Assembly (NCBI GenBank): GCA_963969395.1
Contig: OZ017799.1
Span: 25,360,501 to 25,424,500 of the forward strand
DNA from: Pseudoscleropodium purum
Taxonomy: Eukaryota > Streptophyta > Bryopsida > Hypnales > Brachytheciaceae
Length of the DNA stretch: 64,000 bases
Reading direction: 5' to 3'
Shown here: piece by piece, positions 36,920-47,623 of the stretch
Layout of the letters: every line of letters begins with the position of its first letter
Position numbering within the stretch: position 1 is the first letter of the stretch
Notes under the pieces: generated by a model
Told to the model about the DNA's origin: nothing
What the model saw: the letters and a program-made list of their open reading frames with translations, nothing else
The model's database searches: none
Position numbers and translations under genes: made by a program

Positions 36920-39140
36920 ACAAAATTACATATCCACTCCACATCGAGATCTTTCCTCTCTCCATGAGATAATTGCCTTGTTCACAGGAAAAGTTTGTAA
37001 TGTGAAGAAGTCTTGTGAAAATAGCTTGATATAAGTGTCAACATGGCCAACCAAGCAATTTCTCAATTCAGACTTCATGAAATTGAGAATAGAAAAGGTC
37101 CGTTCATCTTCAATGCTCCCCAGAACTACACAAATGGCAATTTTGGCCAACTTGATGAACTCAAAGAGACGATTTAGCATCAAGGTGTTTTGTCCAATGC
37201 GAATCCACACTTTGGTCAAAGGATTTTGTTCCCTCAATTCCTTCATGGCCCCTTTAGCATGTGATTTCATTGTCAATTTGAACAATAACATTTGCAAAGA
37301 CAAGAGCTTCCCATCAATGATGGGATCAACTTGGTGAATTTTGGACTCCTCCTCCATGCCAAAGTTAACCTTACACACAATAGCAAATTGGGCCTGCAAT
37401 GTCTTGACATGCAAGGGGAATAAATTGTCACAATTGTGTTGGAGCTAGTATTGAGGAAATACTATGCCAAGAGCATTCATTAACTCCACTTTTGGAAAGT
37501 GGACATCAAGTTCAAGGGTGAACACCTCCGAAGCATCTCAACATTGAGCCTCCACAGAGCTAATGATTCTTGCCATATCTTCCCTTGTCACTGGTAGCTT
37601 CTTGCTACTCATTGAACACATGGAATGTGTTGCATACATGTAACCTGTAATGCAAAATACAAGAGTCTTCTCGCTCGAGTTTAAATCACTAATCCACTTT
37701 TGGCTGATAGAGTAGCATTGGTCATGGAGAATGTTATAGAACATTTTAAAATGTTATTGTTGCCATGTCGTGTTGTCATCAGAATACATCATGAAAAGCT
37801 CAGCTTAGCAAATCGTCATGGCTACCACATAGTCACTCACAAAGACATTGTTAGATTGGGCAAATTTCATCAAGGAATTCACTGAATTCAACAAGGGCAT
37901 GAGACAAGGCAAACCAAACAAAGTGTCAACATTCCAAAGTAAATCATAGTTTAACCAAGCATGCTTCTTTGTAGTAGCTTGTTTTGTTGTCAATTGCGGC
38001 TTCTTCACAGTCGCATCCTCACACATCTTCACAATAAGGGGCTTGTATTCACCCATGAACCTCTTGAGAGGTTCCAGCAAAGAAATTCACCATGTCTTGA
38101 TGTTGTAAAGCATACAAAATCCCTCTATTTCCACTAAATTGGCAAGATTTTGGAATTCCAAATGATACTTTGGGCTATGGCTGAAGTATGCGTATATAGT
38201 TTGACAAAGAGCTTCAAGTTTTGCGACAATTGGCAAATTTGATAGAGGCTCCACTGCCAAGTTTGTGCGATGAGCCATGCAATGAGTGCCCATCATATAG
38301 GGGCTGCATGCTCCCTCATCTGCACATTGACCCTACTCATGCAACCCTAGAAATAGACAATCCATTTGCCCCAAAACAGACAAGCCAACTTGCTACTTCC
38401 ACTTTAGAGAGTCCACTGTGATGATTGAGCATTCCCTCAATAGTCTTTTTCACAACTTCAAAACCATTGCCGTCTTGTAGTCTACTCAAGGATAACAAAA
38501 TTGGCACCCTTTGGAAGTCTATGCAAACATAGATGTGAATTGACAACCAAGATTGAGAGTCAATTATGCTAACCTCATCGACACTTAAAGAGAAAAAACG
38601 AGCCTTTGATATCACCTTCCAAGTATGATCAGTTAAGGCTTTGGCAAGGTGGTCTGCCATCTCCCACCCCATCGCAACACTTCAGTGCTTTCTTGAAAAC
38701 TTTGGCACCATCAATAGCTCCAATAACTTACGCATAGTCTCGTATTGGATTAATGGTCGACCTTGCTTGAGCAACCAAAGAATGGCCCGAAATTGGACAC
38801 TCTTCTTTTTCCGCTCTCGAATTGTTCTATGTGCTACTTGTTGCAAGATAGTGTCCCCAACCTTCTCCAATTGTGCAAAGAAATTTTTTTCATTCTTCAT
38901 GTGCACATTTTTATTCAAAAAATAATATTCATTCACCTTCACAACCCAAAGGAAGTCGTAGCTTTCCTTCTGCCACAATGCTTCCATAAAGAATCCAATT
39001 TTGGGGCAAAAAGCTTCTCCCTCCTCTTGATGTTGGAACAAATTTTGCATCGTACCTGTCAAATTGTACCATTTGCTCCAATGATGCTTCCTACCTATGG
39101 CAACCGCATAGCCCACGAGTCCTGCCATTGTTGGTTTTGC
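36920..39140 (-). pseudogene. hAT transposase relic of the ZNF862/DUF4371 type
   Basis: Reading the minus strand through frameshifts at about 38675, 38330, 38085, 37800 and 37480 recovers most of a hAT transposase in the right order. From the N-terminus these are a KNEKNFFAQLEKVG-like region, the first catalytic Asp in SLSVDEVS, the second site in CFGANG, the CMAHRTNLAV block, the AYFSHSPKYH block, and the C-terminal dimerisation region with GSIEDERTFS carrying the catalytic Glu. The second catalytic Asp of the usual GADG motif is Asn here. It is unrelated in detail to the hAT relic at 30930. It looks inactive. Confidence 0.8.
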
Positions 39141-42100
39141 TCATAATTGAGACGTCTTACATGAGTGAGATCATGGACAGGAGATGTGATCGACGGATCC
39201 AAAATCAACACCTCCAAAGATCTTGAACTTGTAATGATAGGACAATCACCTCAAACCACAACTGGCGTATCAATGTCCTATAAAATATCAAAAACAAGGG
39301 TGTTAAAAGACACCAATGTAGGGTTTCCATCTACTGTTGATGAATCACCTTGGCTGTTGAAAACCAGCACTTGCGTGGAGGCATGTGTGGGAGCACAAAA
39401 ACTCAAACTGGATAAGTTAGTCTAGAATTTGGATTAGATAGACTTGCAAATTTCAATTTTTTTGGTAACTTTTAGAGATTTCTGCTATACTACGACTATA
39501 ATAGAAATAGTCAGTTTCTGGATTGCTAAAACTTTTAGTAACGTTACGGAAACAAATCCGATACGGATCTAGAATCCGGAAAAGTATCGGATTCCCCAAA
39601 CCTACGTTCTAGACTTCTGGTCTAAGAAACTAGGAGACCGTTAAGGAATGGTCATCTACTCATTCTCCACTAGGAACTATCGGCCGCACACTGGGTACTT
39701 AAATCCACAGCCACTCTTCTTTTTTTCCTTTTCTGCTTGCTAAATTTGATGAACATATAGCTCAACAACCTTGATGCACGGATTGGAGTAATGACAAATC
39801 CGGCTTGATCTCATCTGCAAGATTTCTCTCATATATAGCAGTCAATACCAAAATGGGATTGTACTAAGATTGAATTGAGTGAATCACTGTAAACCAAAGA
39901 CCCGGAGATTCAGAGATTGAGGAATTGAAAGAAGAAGTGCTAAAGTTCGGATCTAAAGAAGAGACAGAATCGGAAGACTCGCCTCTCAAGGTTTCACGAA
40001 AGCCCCAAACTTAGTCATTAGTGAAGAATACACTAGTGAAGGCTTCAGTGAAGACTCCAGGTAGTCAAAGCGGGAGCAACTCTAAGAAGGCATGGCGGGG
40101 TAGATAGAGCATATGTAGTTAGGTAGGATTTTGATCTAAAACGGGATTTCCAAGAATAGGTCTGGGTTTCAGATTGTTTTAGGGGTTCTGGATTTGTAGA
40201 GGTAGTTGGATTGTGAATGTTCTGGATATCTTGGGTTGTTCATTGGTTGGCTGTCCTGATTTCCGAGATGCCTTTTTGGCTTTTTAGGCGTTGATTTTGG
40301 TTTTTAAGGGTGGGCAAGTTCGTTGCCCTCTCATTCCATCCTAGCAATTATTTTGTTGTATTCCATTTCCTTCTTTAATTTGAGTCACTTGGTGAACATT
40401 TTGGCTCCAACCGTGTATCCAGATTGTGTTGGTTTGTTGTTTTGAGTGTTGAGATGTGAGAAGGATGGGTGAGGAGGAATCTGGATTTTGAATAACTTGA
40501 ATGAACTGAGGGAATACTATTGTAATGATGTTAGAGACGAGATGAGGAAGCTGCGCGTGGTACTTTTGAACTACCAGAACAATAATCCGGTTTTTAGTGA
40601 AGAGTGTTGTGAGTGCAGATCTGAAATTGGAATCAATTCTGTATAGAGATTAGCGATCGTCAGAGGAAACCCCCACTCATTGGAAGGTTTGCCAACCTTA
40701 GGATCCATCTTACACTGAGAAAGATTACTCCCTTGTCAATTCCGGGCGTTTGAGATCTATCGTTGTAGTAAAGAGGAGTGAACGCAATCCTGAGTGACCT
40801 ACATTTCGGATTGGCCACTCGAGATGTTATGAGGATCCAGATCTACTTTCTATGCTACAATACCTTGAGTACTTGGGTGTTTTTTTTTTTTTTTTTTCTC
40901 TGTGTAGTGAATAGACAAGAGTGGTAAAGTCCCTACCCCTCGAAAGATCAATAGCAGACCTTTTGATGGTAAAACAGAGGAATTGAAAACCAGTTTGTTA
41001 CGGGACGAAACTAGAAAACCGAGTGATACCAGATCTGGATTCCAATCTGAATAGTAGTGATTCTGGAAAAGAGAGTGAAAGAGAGTAGTCGGAAGAGGAG
41101 GAAACGATCATCCGGATATTGGAGTTTGGGAAGGCATCTAGAATTCCTTGGGACAATAATTTGTGTCATCTTACCACGTTTTCGTGTGTAAAGATACTTA
41201 TGCCTAGATTGCGCGTGTGACAGCATGCACATGAGCCTGACAATGAAAAAACTCCACCCTACCCTCATACAAAAACTTGTTCATCATGGACTGACGGGGA
41301 GGTATGATACTTCGAAGTAGTTGGAGACGAAGAGAAAAGAAACAAAAGAATTAGAGAACTCTACAAGCAATGACCGAAATGCAAACATGGAAGATGAAAA
41401 CTCATCTAATTGTAATTGCTTCCAAGGTCGAAATTTATCCTCCATGAGCAGCAGTGTTGGATGGTAGTGGCACGATTAGAAAAGCAACATTTATGAATGA
41501 GTGATACTACAAGCATTGCAAAAGCACCCTACATTTCTAAAATCTGAACAATGTAGACCCTAACTACCCAAATTTTGTCAAGTGCTAGAACCTAATCAAC
41601 AGAAAATTCAATCCTTGTTAGTTAAAACTCATCAATTCACAAAATTTCCTCCACATTCATGAATGTGCCAAGCAATTGATCTAATCATCTAAACCACAAG
41701 TAAGAAACAGACAGGACCGTAAAGACATGAACCAATTCAAGGAGCCTAAATCCTACAAAGCAATCAATAAATTGAAATTGGACAAACTAAACCTGCAAAG
41801 CAAAGCTGACAAAGCAAGTGGTAAACCGAAATTGGACAAAGTAAACTTGCAAAGCAAAGCTCTTAACTTGCAATGTAGTGTCACAGCCTAGGTAAGAGAA
41901 TCGTGATTCATCTTTCCTACAATCTTGCATAGAAAATGAACAAAATGCAGCTGCCACTCAATGTGGCACCTTGAACAAGTGGTGAATACTCCCCAAAAAA
42001 TTGAGGACCCAGGCATTATGATCTCTGGCAAAGTGAGCTAAAACTAGAAGAGGTCTGGTGAAGGAGGTGAAAAGTTTGGGATGTGCTGGAAAAGAAGAGA

Positions 42101-42587
42101 CTTGAGGAGAGAGGTTGGGGTGGTGATTTTGATCATGACTGGGCAGCAATTCATCAGGGGTAAAAGCCAGGGGGGTTTTGGCAATAATTTGCCACTAATA
42201 TTTTCACTGTTTGGCAGGGTTCATTGTCAGCAAACAAGCCATGTCATTCCCACTTAGTAGAAAGTCTTTCCCATGTGCATGGAATTCCATTCCAGTCTCC
42301 CACGTAGGCAGCCTCATATCTTGACACCTTGAGTTGCGAGGGAAGATATTTAGCAACCCCTCCAGTGCAAGAAAGTTGCAGGAAATTCAGGCAACCAAAA
42401 ACACCATGAAGGTCCCTTTGAAATTGCCTCATGCAGATCATATTTCTTGCATGTGAAGGCAAGCCTGCTATAGAAGCTCTATTGAAAGCTATCCAATTCT
42501 ATTGCACGACCCTAGTGAAATTGCGCTGAACGTACGTTGCTGAGAGAGGCCAGCTATTGAGTTGATCAGTTCCAAGTTTGCATAACA
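39141..42587. other. Intergenic DNA, no gene seen
   Basis: No supportable gene. A poly-T tract lies at about 40880-40898. A 33-bp block with GGACAAA, TAAAC and TGCAAAGCAAAGCT is directly repeated at about 41776 and 41830. Short frames at 41011-41268, 41958-42149 and 42244-42462 (all minus) show no motif. Part of this may be a decayed retroelement, but no primer-binding site or terminal repeat was recognised. Confidence 0.4.
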
Positions 42588-45009
42588 ATGGCGTCACCAC
42601 AGTCCAAGTAATGATCCTCTTTCAACACTGGCACAGATGTGGTCGATGTGGTAGCCGTAGAAAGCTATTGACGTCCAAGTAGGAATATGTTAGCTGGGTT
42701 TGTTGATTCAAGCAGTTGTCCATATTGTCTTGTGCTTAAAACTGATTTTTGTTGTGCCTGTATCTTTCAATTTTGAGAAATTGGCGCGAGTTCGGGTGCC
42801 AGAAATTACATAATGCTCTGAAACCGAAGATAAGTGCCATTGTGATGTGTAGCAGAGAAACAACTCTAAAATTTTAATTAAAGGAGTGAACTGTACGAGT
42901 CTTTCTCTTTGGGACTCCACTACAAAATCTCAGGATTGTGAGAGATGCACAAACTTCATTCCCCGTTGTCAATACGCAGAACAGTTTGACAGAGTTCTAT
43001 CTTAGCGAAGAGTTGTATATGACGGTATGACCCCCAGCTTTAAACCGCAAAGGGATGTAGTAACTTGTGTAGTGGGCGGACTCAGAATCTGAGGGAGACA
43101 TCTTCTGTTTCCACACAGGTTAATGGACACGCATTTCTAAACTTTGAGCTCTTTTAGATTATGTAGTAAACCTACAGTAGCTAGTGTCGTAGAAATCAGT
43201 CTTTGAAAGGCACGTGGATGTGCAATGAAATGTGCAGGTGGTGATCGAAGGATACAATTGCAGTGATAACAGGTGCCAACCAAGGCATCGGTTACGAGAT
43301 TGCCCGCCAACTTGCTCAAAACGGGCTTACCACAGTGTTAACTGCACGCAGTGAAGAGCGAGGGAAAGCGGCAGCTGAGGCCCTGAAGAAAGAACTTCCA
43401 ACTGAGTTATCCCAAGACCTCATTGCGTTCCATCCCCTTGATGTCACCAGTGACAAGTCGGTTGCTGCACTGGTCCAGTGGCTGCGTCAAACATATGGGG
43501 GCGTAGACATCTTGGTACGTATCAACGTTTTTCTGCATGACGTGGGGAGTCTGTGCGTAATTTTAGAGTCTTGCTGTGCAATGCATAAATGTGCAAAGTG
43601 TGATAAACGTGTTGTATATTGGATTACAAGGGTCTATGGAACGATGACAGCAATCACTTAATTCAGTTTCTTCGTTCTGGAAAGAGGTGTTCTTGATTAG
43701 TTGAGCATTTTGTATGGCCATTCTGGACAATGGGAAAAGCTGACAGTATGCCATCTCTATTGATAATAATTGTTTGTAATTCGTCTCAGTGGACGAATTC
43801 TAGGAATATTTCTGTTTGAAGTTTCTGAATTGCTCTTGCAAATCCATTCTTGCTTGTCTTTTCTCGACCGTTATCTTTCCTTAAATGCTACCCCTCCTCA
43901 TATATCGCGTTTTCCTATTCAGTAGAGGCTCTCCATTTCTGCAAGAAGTGAAAGAATGTTTACAGACTGTTGCATACTTAATTATCTTGCATATCGAAGG
44001 CAGGACAGACATGGCACAGGATGGTTAGATTCACCTTGCACAGAGTCCTAAACCCTAAACCCTTAAACCCGACCGGCCGGCAAAAGTCTGAGCTAGGTGA
44101 CTAAAATTGGGGTTTGAATATGGTGCTAATGCTGGGCGTTTGGGGTTGGAACAGGTGAACAACGCGGCCATCTCCTATGCCGCAACCGATGCAGGGATCT
44201 TTGATACTAACTATTATGGCGTGAAGCGCGTCACCAAAGCCATCTTACCTCTGCTTCGCCCATCTCCTGCAGGCGCACGCATCATCATGGTGTCGTCCAG
44301 CTTGGGGATGCTTCAGGTGAGTTGCATATTATTCCTTAATCCTCTTCTGAACAAACTGAATGGGTCATCGCGAGAATGTTGGTACTGTGCTCATTGCTGC
44401 CATTTAATGGTATTTTGCTGGAATGGAAGGCAGTGATCAAATTGGAGATATACATGACGTATGATTCTATTCCTTGTTACCATAGGAGGGAAATTCACGT
44501 ACATGTACTTTCTCAGCAGAGTCAATCTTTCAGTGCAAATTTATTTTTACTTCGGCACTATCCATGCTAGTGTTTATAGCTTCAGTTTTCTTTCATGTTG
44601 GTCTCTGACATGCAACTGGTGCGAATCTCAGCGCCTCTCCAACAAATATCGTGAGGAATGGAAACAGCGCGACCAAATTACAGAGGATAAAGTGGACCAA
44701 TTCATACAAGAATATCTTGAGACATCGAAAACTGGAGGATGGCCAGACCAGTACACTAGCTACTCCGTGACTAAGGTTGCTCTGAATGGATATACAAGTG
44801 TGTTAGCCCGCGAGGTAGAGGCAGAAACCAAGAAGGTGTACGTAAATTGCTTCAATCCTGGATACACCAAGACTAATTTAAATAATTTTCGAGGGACAAA
44901 CACTCTTGAAGAAGCAGCTATGACAGGCATTTGGCTGGCTCTGCACTCGCCTGGTGGTCCACATGGGAAGTTTTTTGAGGAGCAGATGCGTGGTGAATTG
45001 GAGTGGTGA
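42588..45009 (+). CDS. Short-chain dehydrogenase/reductase (carbonyl/menthone reductase-like), four exons, in-frame TGA at codon 9
   Basis: NADPH-dependent SDR of the plant salutaridine/neomenthol/carbonyl reductase type. Exons: 42588-42607, 43238-43514, 44155-44316 and 44632-45009, with GT-AG introns; total 278 codons before the stop. The cofactor motif TGANQGIG is at residues 18-25, NNA at 101-103, catalytic Ser in VSSS at about 147, and YSVTK (Tyr197, Lys201) in exon 4. The start ATG (AACAATGGCG) has an ideal context, and splicing it to 43238 gives K-W-stop-S-K-D-T-I-A-V. Relatives usually have WWSK there, so one TGG has become TGA. No in-frame ATG follows in exon 2. The stretch between NNA and TNYYG is also about seven residues shorter than usual. 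It is either a young pseudogene or uses a start I cannot see. Confidence 0.82.
44048..44072 (+). repeat. Short telomere-like CCCTAAA run in an SDR intron
   Basis: About three degenerate CCTAAA(C) units lie in the intron between exons 2 and 3. The sequence AAACCCTAAA is also the plant telo-box. It is too short to be a telomere remnant of significance. Confidence 0.6.
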
Positions 45010-45037
45010 TCCTTTCAAAGACTAGTGTAGTCTCAAT

Positions 45038-45083
45038 ACAACTTTGTATTCATATACACTGAATACACTGAATACAAAGTTGT
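45038..45083 (+). other. Perfect 15-bp stem-loop in the SDR 3' region
   Basis: ACAACTTTGTATTCA at 45038-45052 is followed by a 16-nt loop and its exact complement TGAATACAAAGTTGT at 45069-45083, starting 29 nt after the stop codon. It would form a stable hairpin in the 3' untranslated region. Plant nuclear genes do not use intrinsic terminators, so it is not called one. Confidence 0.7.
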
Positions 45084-46172
45084 CCGTAACCACGACTTGA
45101 TTCTGAAATGAGCTGGTGATTGTGGTATTCATTTCAGCATGTAGTTTTGGATATATGTAATATTAGATACAGAGAATAATTGAAGTTACAATTCAGAATG
45201 CTCTCTGGCACTCTCTGGGACCCATTTTCAACGAGGGAATCATGATGATACAACCACAGTTTCACAGCAAGAGGGAATATGTTGAACCGCTTGACGAATA
45301 GTCTAGGCGTTCAGGGTTGAGTTTTATATGAGGATCTTCCTTGCAAGAGGATTCTGTGGGCTTGCAAAGCGTAATCAACTACGATGAATGAAGCGCTCCA
45401 GTCTTGCTGTTTCAGTTTGAGTGACAGTAAAATGTAGGTGGGTGGTTTCTAAACCCTAATTTCCAAGCCTTTTGCATCCACTTCATATTTCTTGTTGACA
45501 AATTGTGATCGATCCTTGAAGTCTCAAGGATCAGAATTTGCTGTGCCACAATGTAATGTGGTTTGATCCCGTGCACATTAGTAACCCTAGCATGGGTTGG
45601 TCACCATGGAAATCATCCTTTCTGATATCGTGCAAATCATCCACTCAAGAAAATTAAAAGCAGTCCTTGGAGGCAAAACCTTCCCTTTTCACACAAAATT
45701 CAAGGATGAACATCTACACTTTTGTCTTCCATAGTAGGATTCTCTAACATCAAACCACCCTTGTTCATAATGTTCGTGCAAGGTTCTTCATGCTAAAAGG
45801 ACGTTGCATCAATAATACTCACTCAAAAATGATTCAATTTTTGGACTAATAGGTGTATTCCTTGTTTTTACATTAACAAAGAAAATCATCCATCAAACAC
45901 TTTGTGTCCTCCATTGTATCAAGATCATATTCAATGTCATAATTCTTATTTGGACAATTGAGTGCCTATAAGGTATGTCACTTATTGCAATTAAGTAAAT
46001 ACTTATTTGGAATTGGATGAAAAGACAATATTTAAGGGAAGTAGAAAACTTTGACCCAAAAATGAAGAGAAATTCACTTCCAAAGTTCATGAGCAAAGTG
46101 CCAAGAATTGACAATGGGATCACCCATAAATAAGGCATAATTCATGTTGCAAGAATATAAGGAGTACAGAAA
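45084..46172. other. Intergenic DNA with a decayed TTAA-type element fragment
   Basis: No gene seen. The segment at about 45630-45750 resembles the interior of element G (shared blocks CCCTTTTCACA, AGGATGAA, ACTTTTGTC), so it is a diverged copy without clear ends. Blocks near 45893-45912 resemble 58870-58912. Confidence 0.45.
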
Positions 46173-46390
46173 TGGTGGATTTAGAGAATATATGTTCCAA
46201 GCGACTTCTCCCAATGGTTTCCTCTATTGAGGGATAACCATGCACCATACTTAGTGCTGGAATTTAGGCAGAGTCAATAACTGGTGGATTTAGAGAATAT
46301 ATGTTCCAAGCGACTTCTCCCAATGGTTTCCTCTATTGAGGGATAACCATGCACCATACTTAGTGCTGGAATTTAGGCAGAGTCAATAAT
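46173..46390. repeat. Near-perfect 109-bp tandem duplication
   Basis: Two adjacent units (46173-46281 and 46282-46390) start with TGGTGGATTTAGAGAATATA and end with GCAGAGTCAATAA. I see only a single C/T difference near the junction. This is far younger than other repeats in the window, or it is an assembly artefact. Confidence 0.92.
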
Positions 46391-47623
46391 TGGTGCTCAT
46401 TCGTAAGAGCTCTGAGATTTTTCGAGTCTTAGAATTGGCTCAGGTGTCTAGTGTGCATCCCATTGTCCTCCAAAGCTTCCGAGATGTCCCGGGCTACAAC
46501 GGACGTAAGATTGAAAATTTACAAAAGCCATTTATTAAAATTCACACTATACTCGTACCATTATGTAAGCAAGTCCTTCCAATATATGACTGGAAGCTGA
46601 CTATTGTTTACTTGCTAGACTCTTAACCTCGAGCAAATAGAAGTCGCAGCTACACTGTTGAGCTTTGGGAAGCTTGACAGGATTGGATTCGAGATAGTAA
46701 AAATAACCTGCAAAAGATGAAGAGCCAGCAGTATGATCCTAAGCACGATACCTTCCACTGTAACGAGAACCAGATGTTATCAAAGCGGCAAGCGCCAACC
46801 ATTTGGAGCTCCAAGGCTTGTAACCATTGCAAGGAATCATCAGCAAGACGACTCCCCTGCTGTCTTATCAGAAGGTTACAAGAGAATCAGACTTTCCACC
46901 CTTGAGAAGCCAGAACTTAAGCTTATCAAGAACCCCAACGAGGGTGAATAAATCGACCCGTCTTGCTTAGAGTTCCTGACGTGGTTTGGACCTTATTGGC
47001 CTGCAAGAGGAAAATTTCAAAAGTCAGCTTCCTAAGAAGTGTGCGAACTGTGCATCTTCGCATTCAGCGTTGTGACACCCAGGATCTCATCTGCTGCACA
47101 ACGATGAACAAGTCAGAATACACACTCAAAATGGCATTAACTTCACCCCAATATGCCAGTCACATGGAAATACAAAAAGTACCAAAGGCCAACTGCATGA
47201 ATTAGTTGGATGTTCAGGGATGATAAGTTCACATCTGCCGCAAAAGTGCAGGTCTCATATTTAACTACCCTGCACCAGTTGGAATACGGTACAAATATAC
47301 CAAGATATCCCCTGGTATCAATTCGAAGTCGCACAGCAGGTGACATTGAAAAAGTAAACCCGCAGAGCGCTTTCGTTACAGGCATCTTAGGGCCACTTCC
47401 GGCTTATTATCCCTCAATGAGATTACAGTAGCAGCTGAGTAACATACAGTACAGCTCGGCAGCTGAGAGTTGGATATATACATAAGAATTCCCTCTTTGT
47501 TGACCCGATATCTACAGACGAGACAGGAGAATTACGAAGACTCCCGTTTATCAGAGTGCCAGAACCGGAAAATGAAGACTGTCCATGCTCTCTATCCGTG
47601 TCAAGCGTAACACTCTTGAGTGG
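46391..47623. other. 3' flank of the membrane-protein gene
   Basis: No gene seen on either strand; short frames carry no motif. The part next to 47624 is probably the 3' untranslated region of the minus-strand gene. Confidence 0.4.

Noticed and set aside
40880..40898. Poly-T tract as the end of a processed pseudogene or LINE on the minus strand
   Set aside because: No coding remnant lies next to it and no target duplication was seen.
44048..44072. Interstitial telomere repeat or chromosome-end scar
   Set aside because: Only about three imperfect units inside an intron; such telo-box words are common in plant genes.
45038..45083. Intrinsic transcription terminator
   Set aside because: The hairpin lacks a following T-run and the gene is a spliced nuclear gene.
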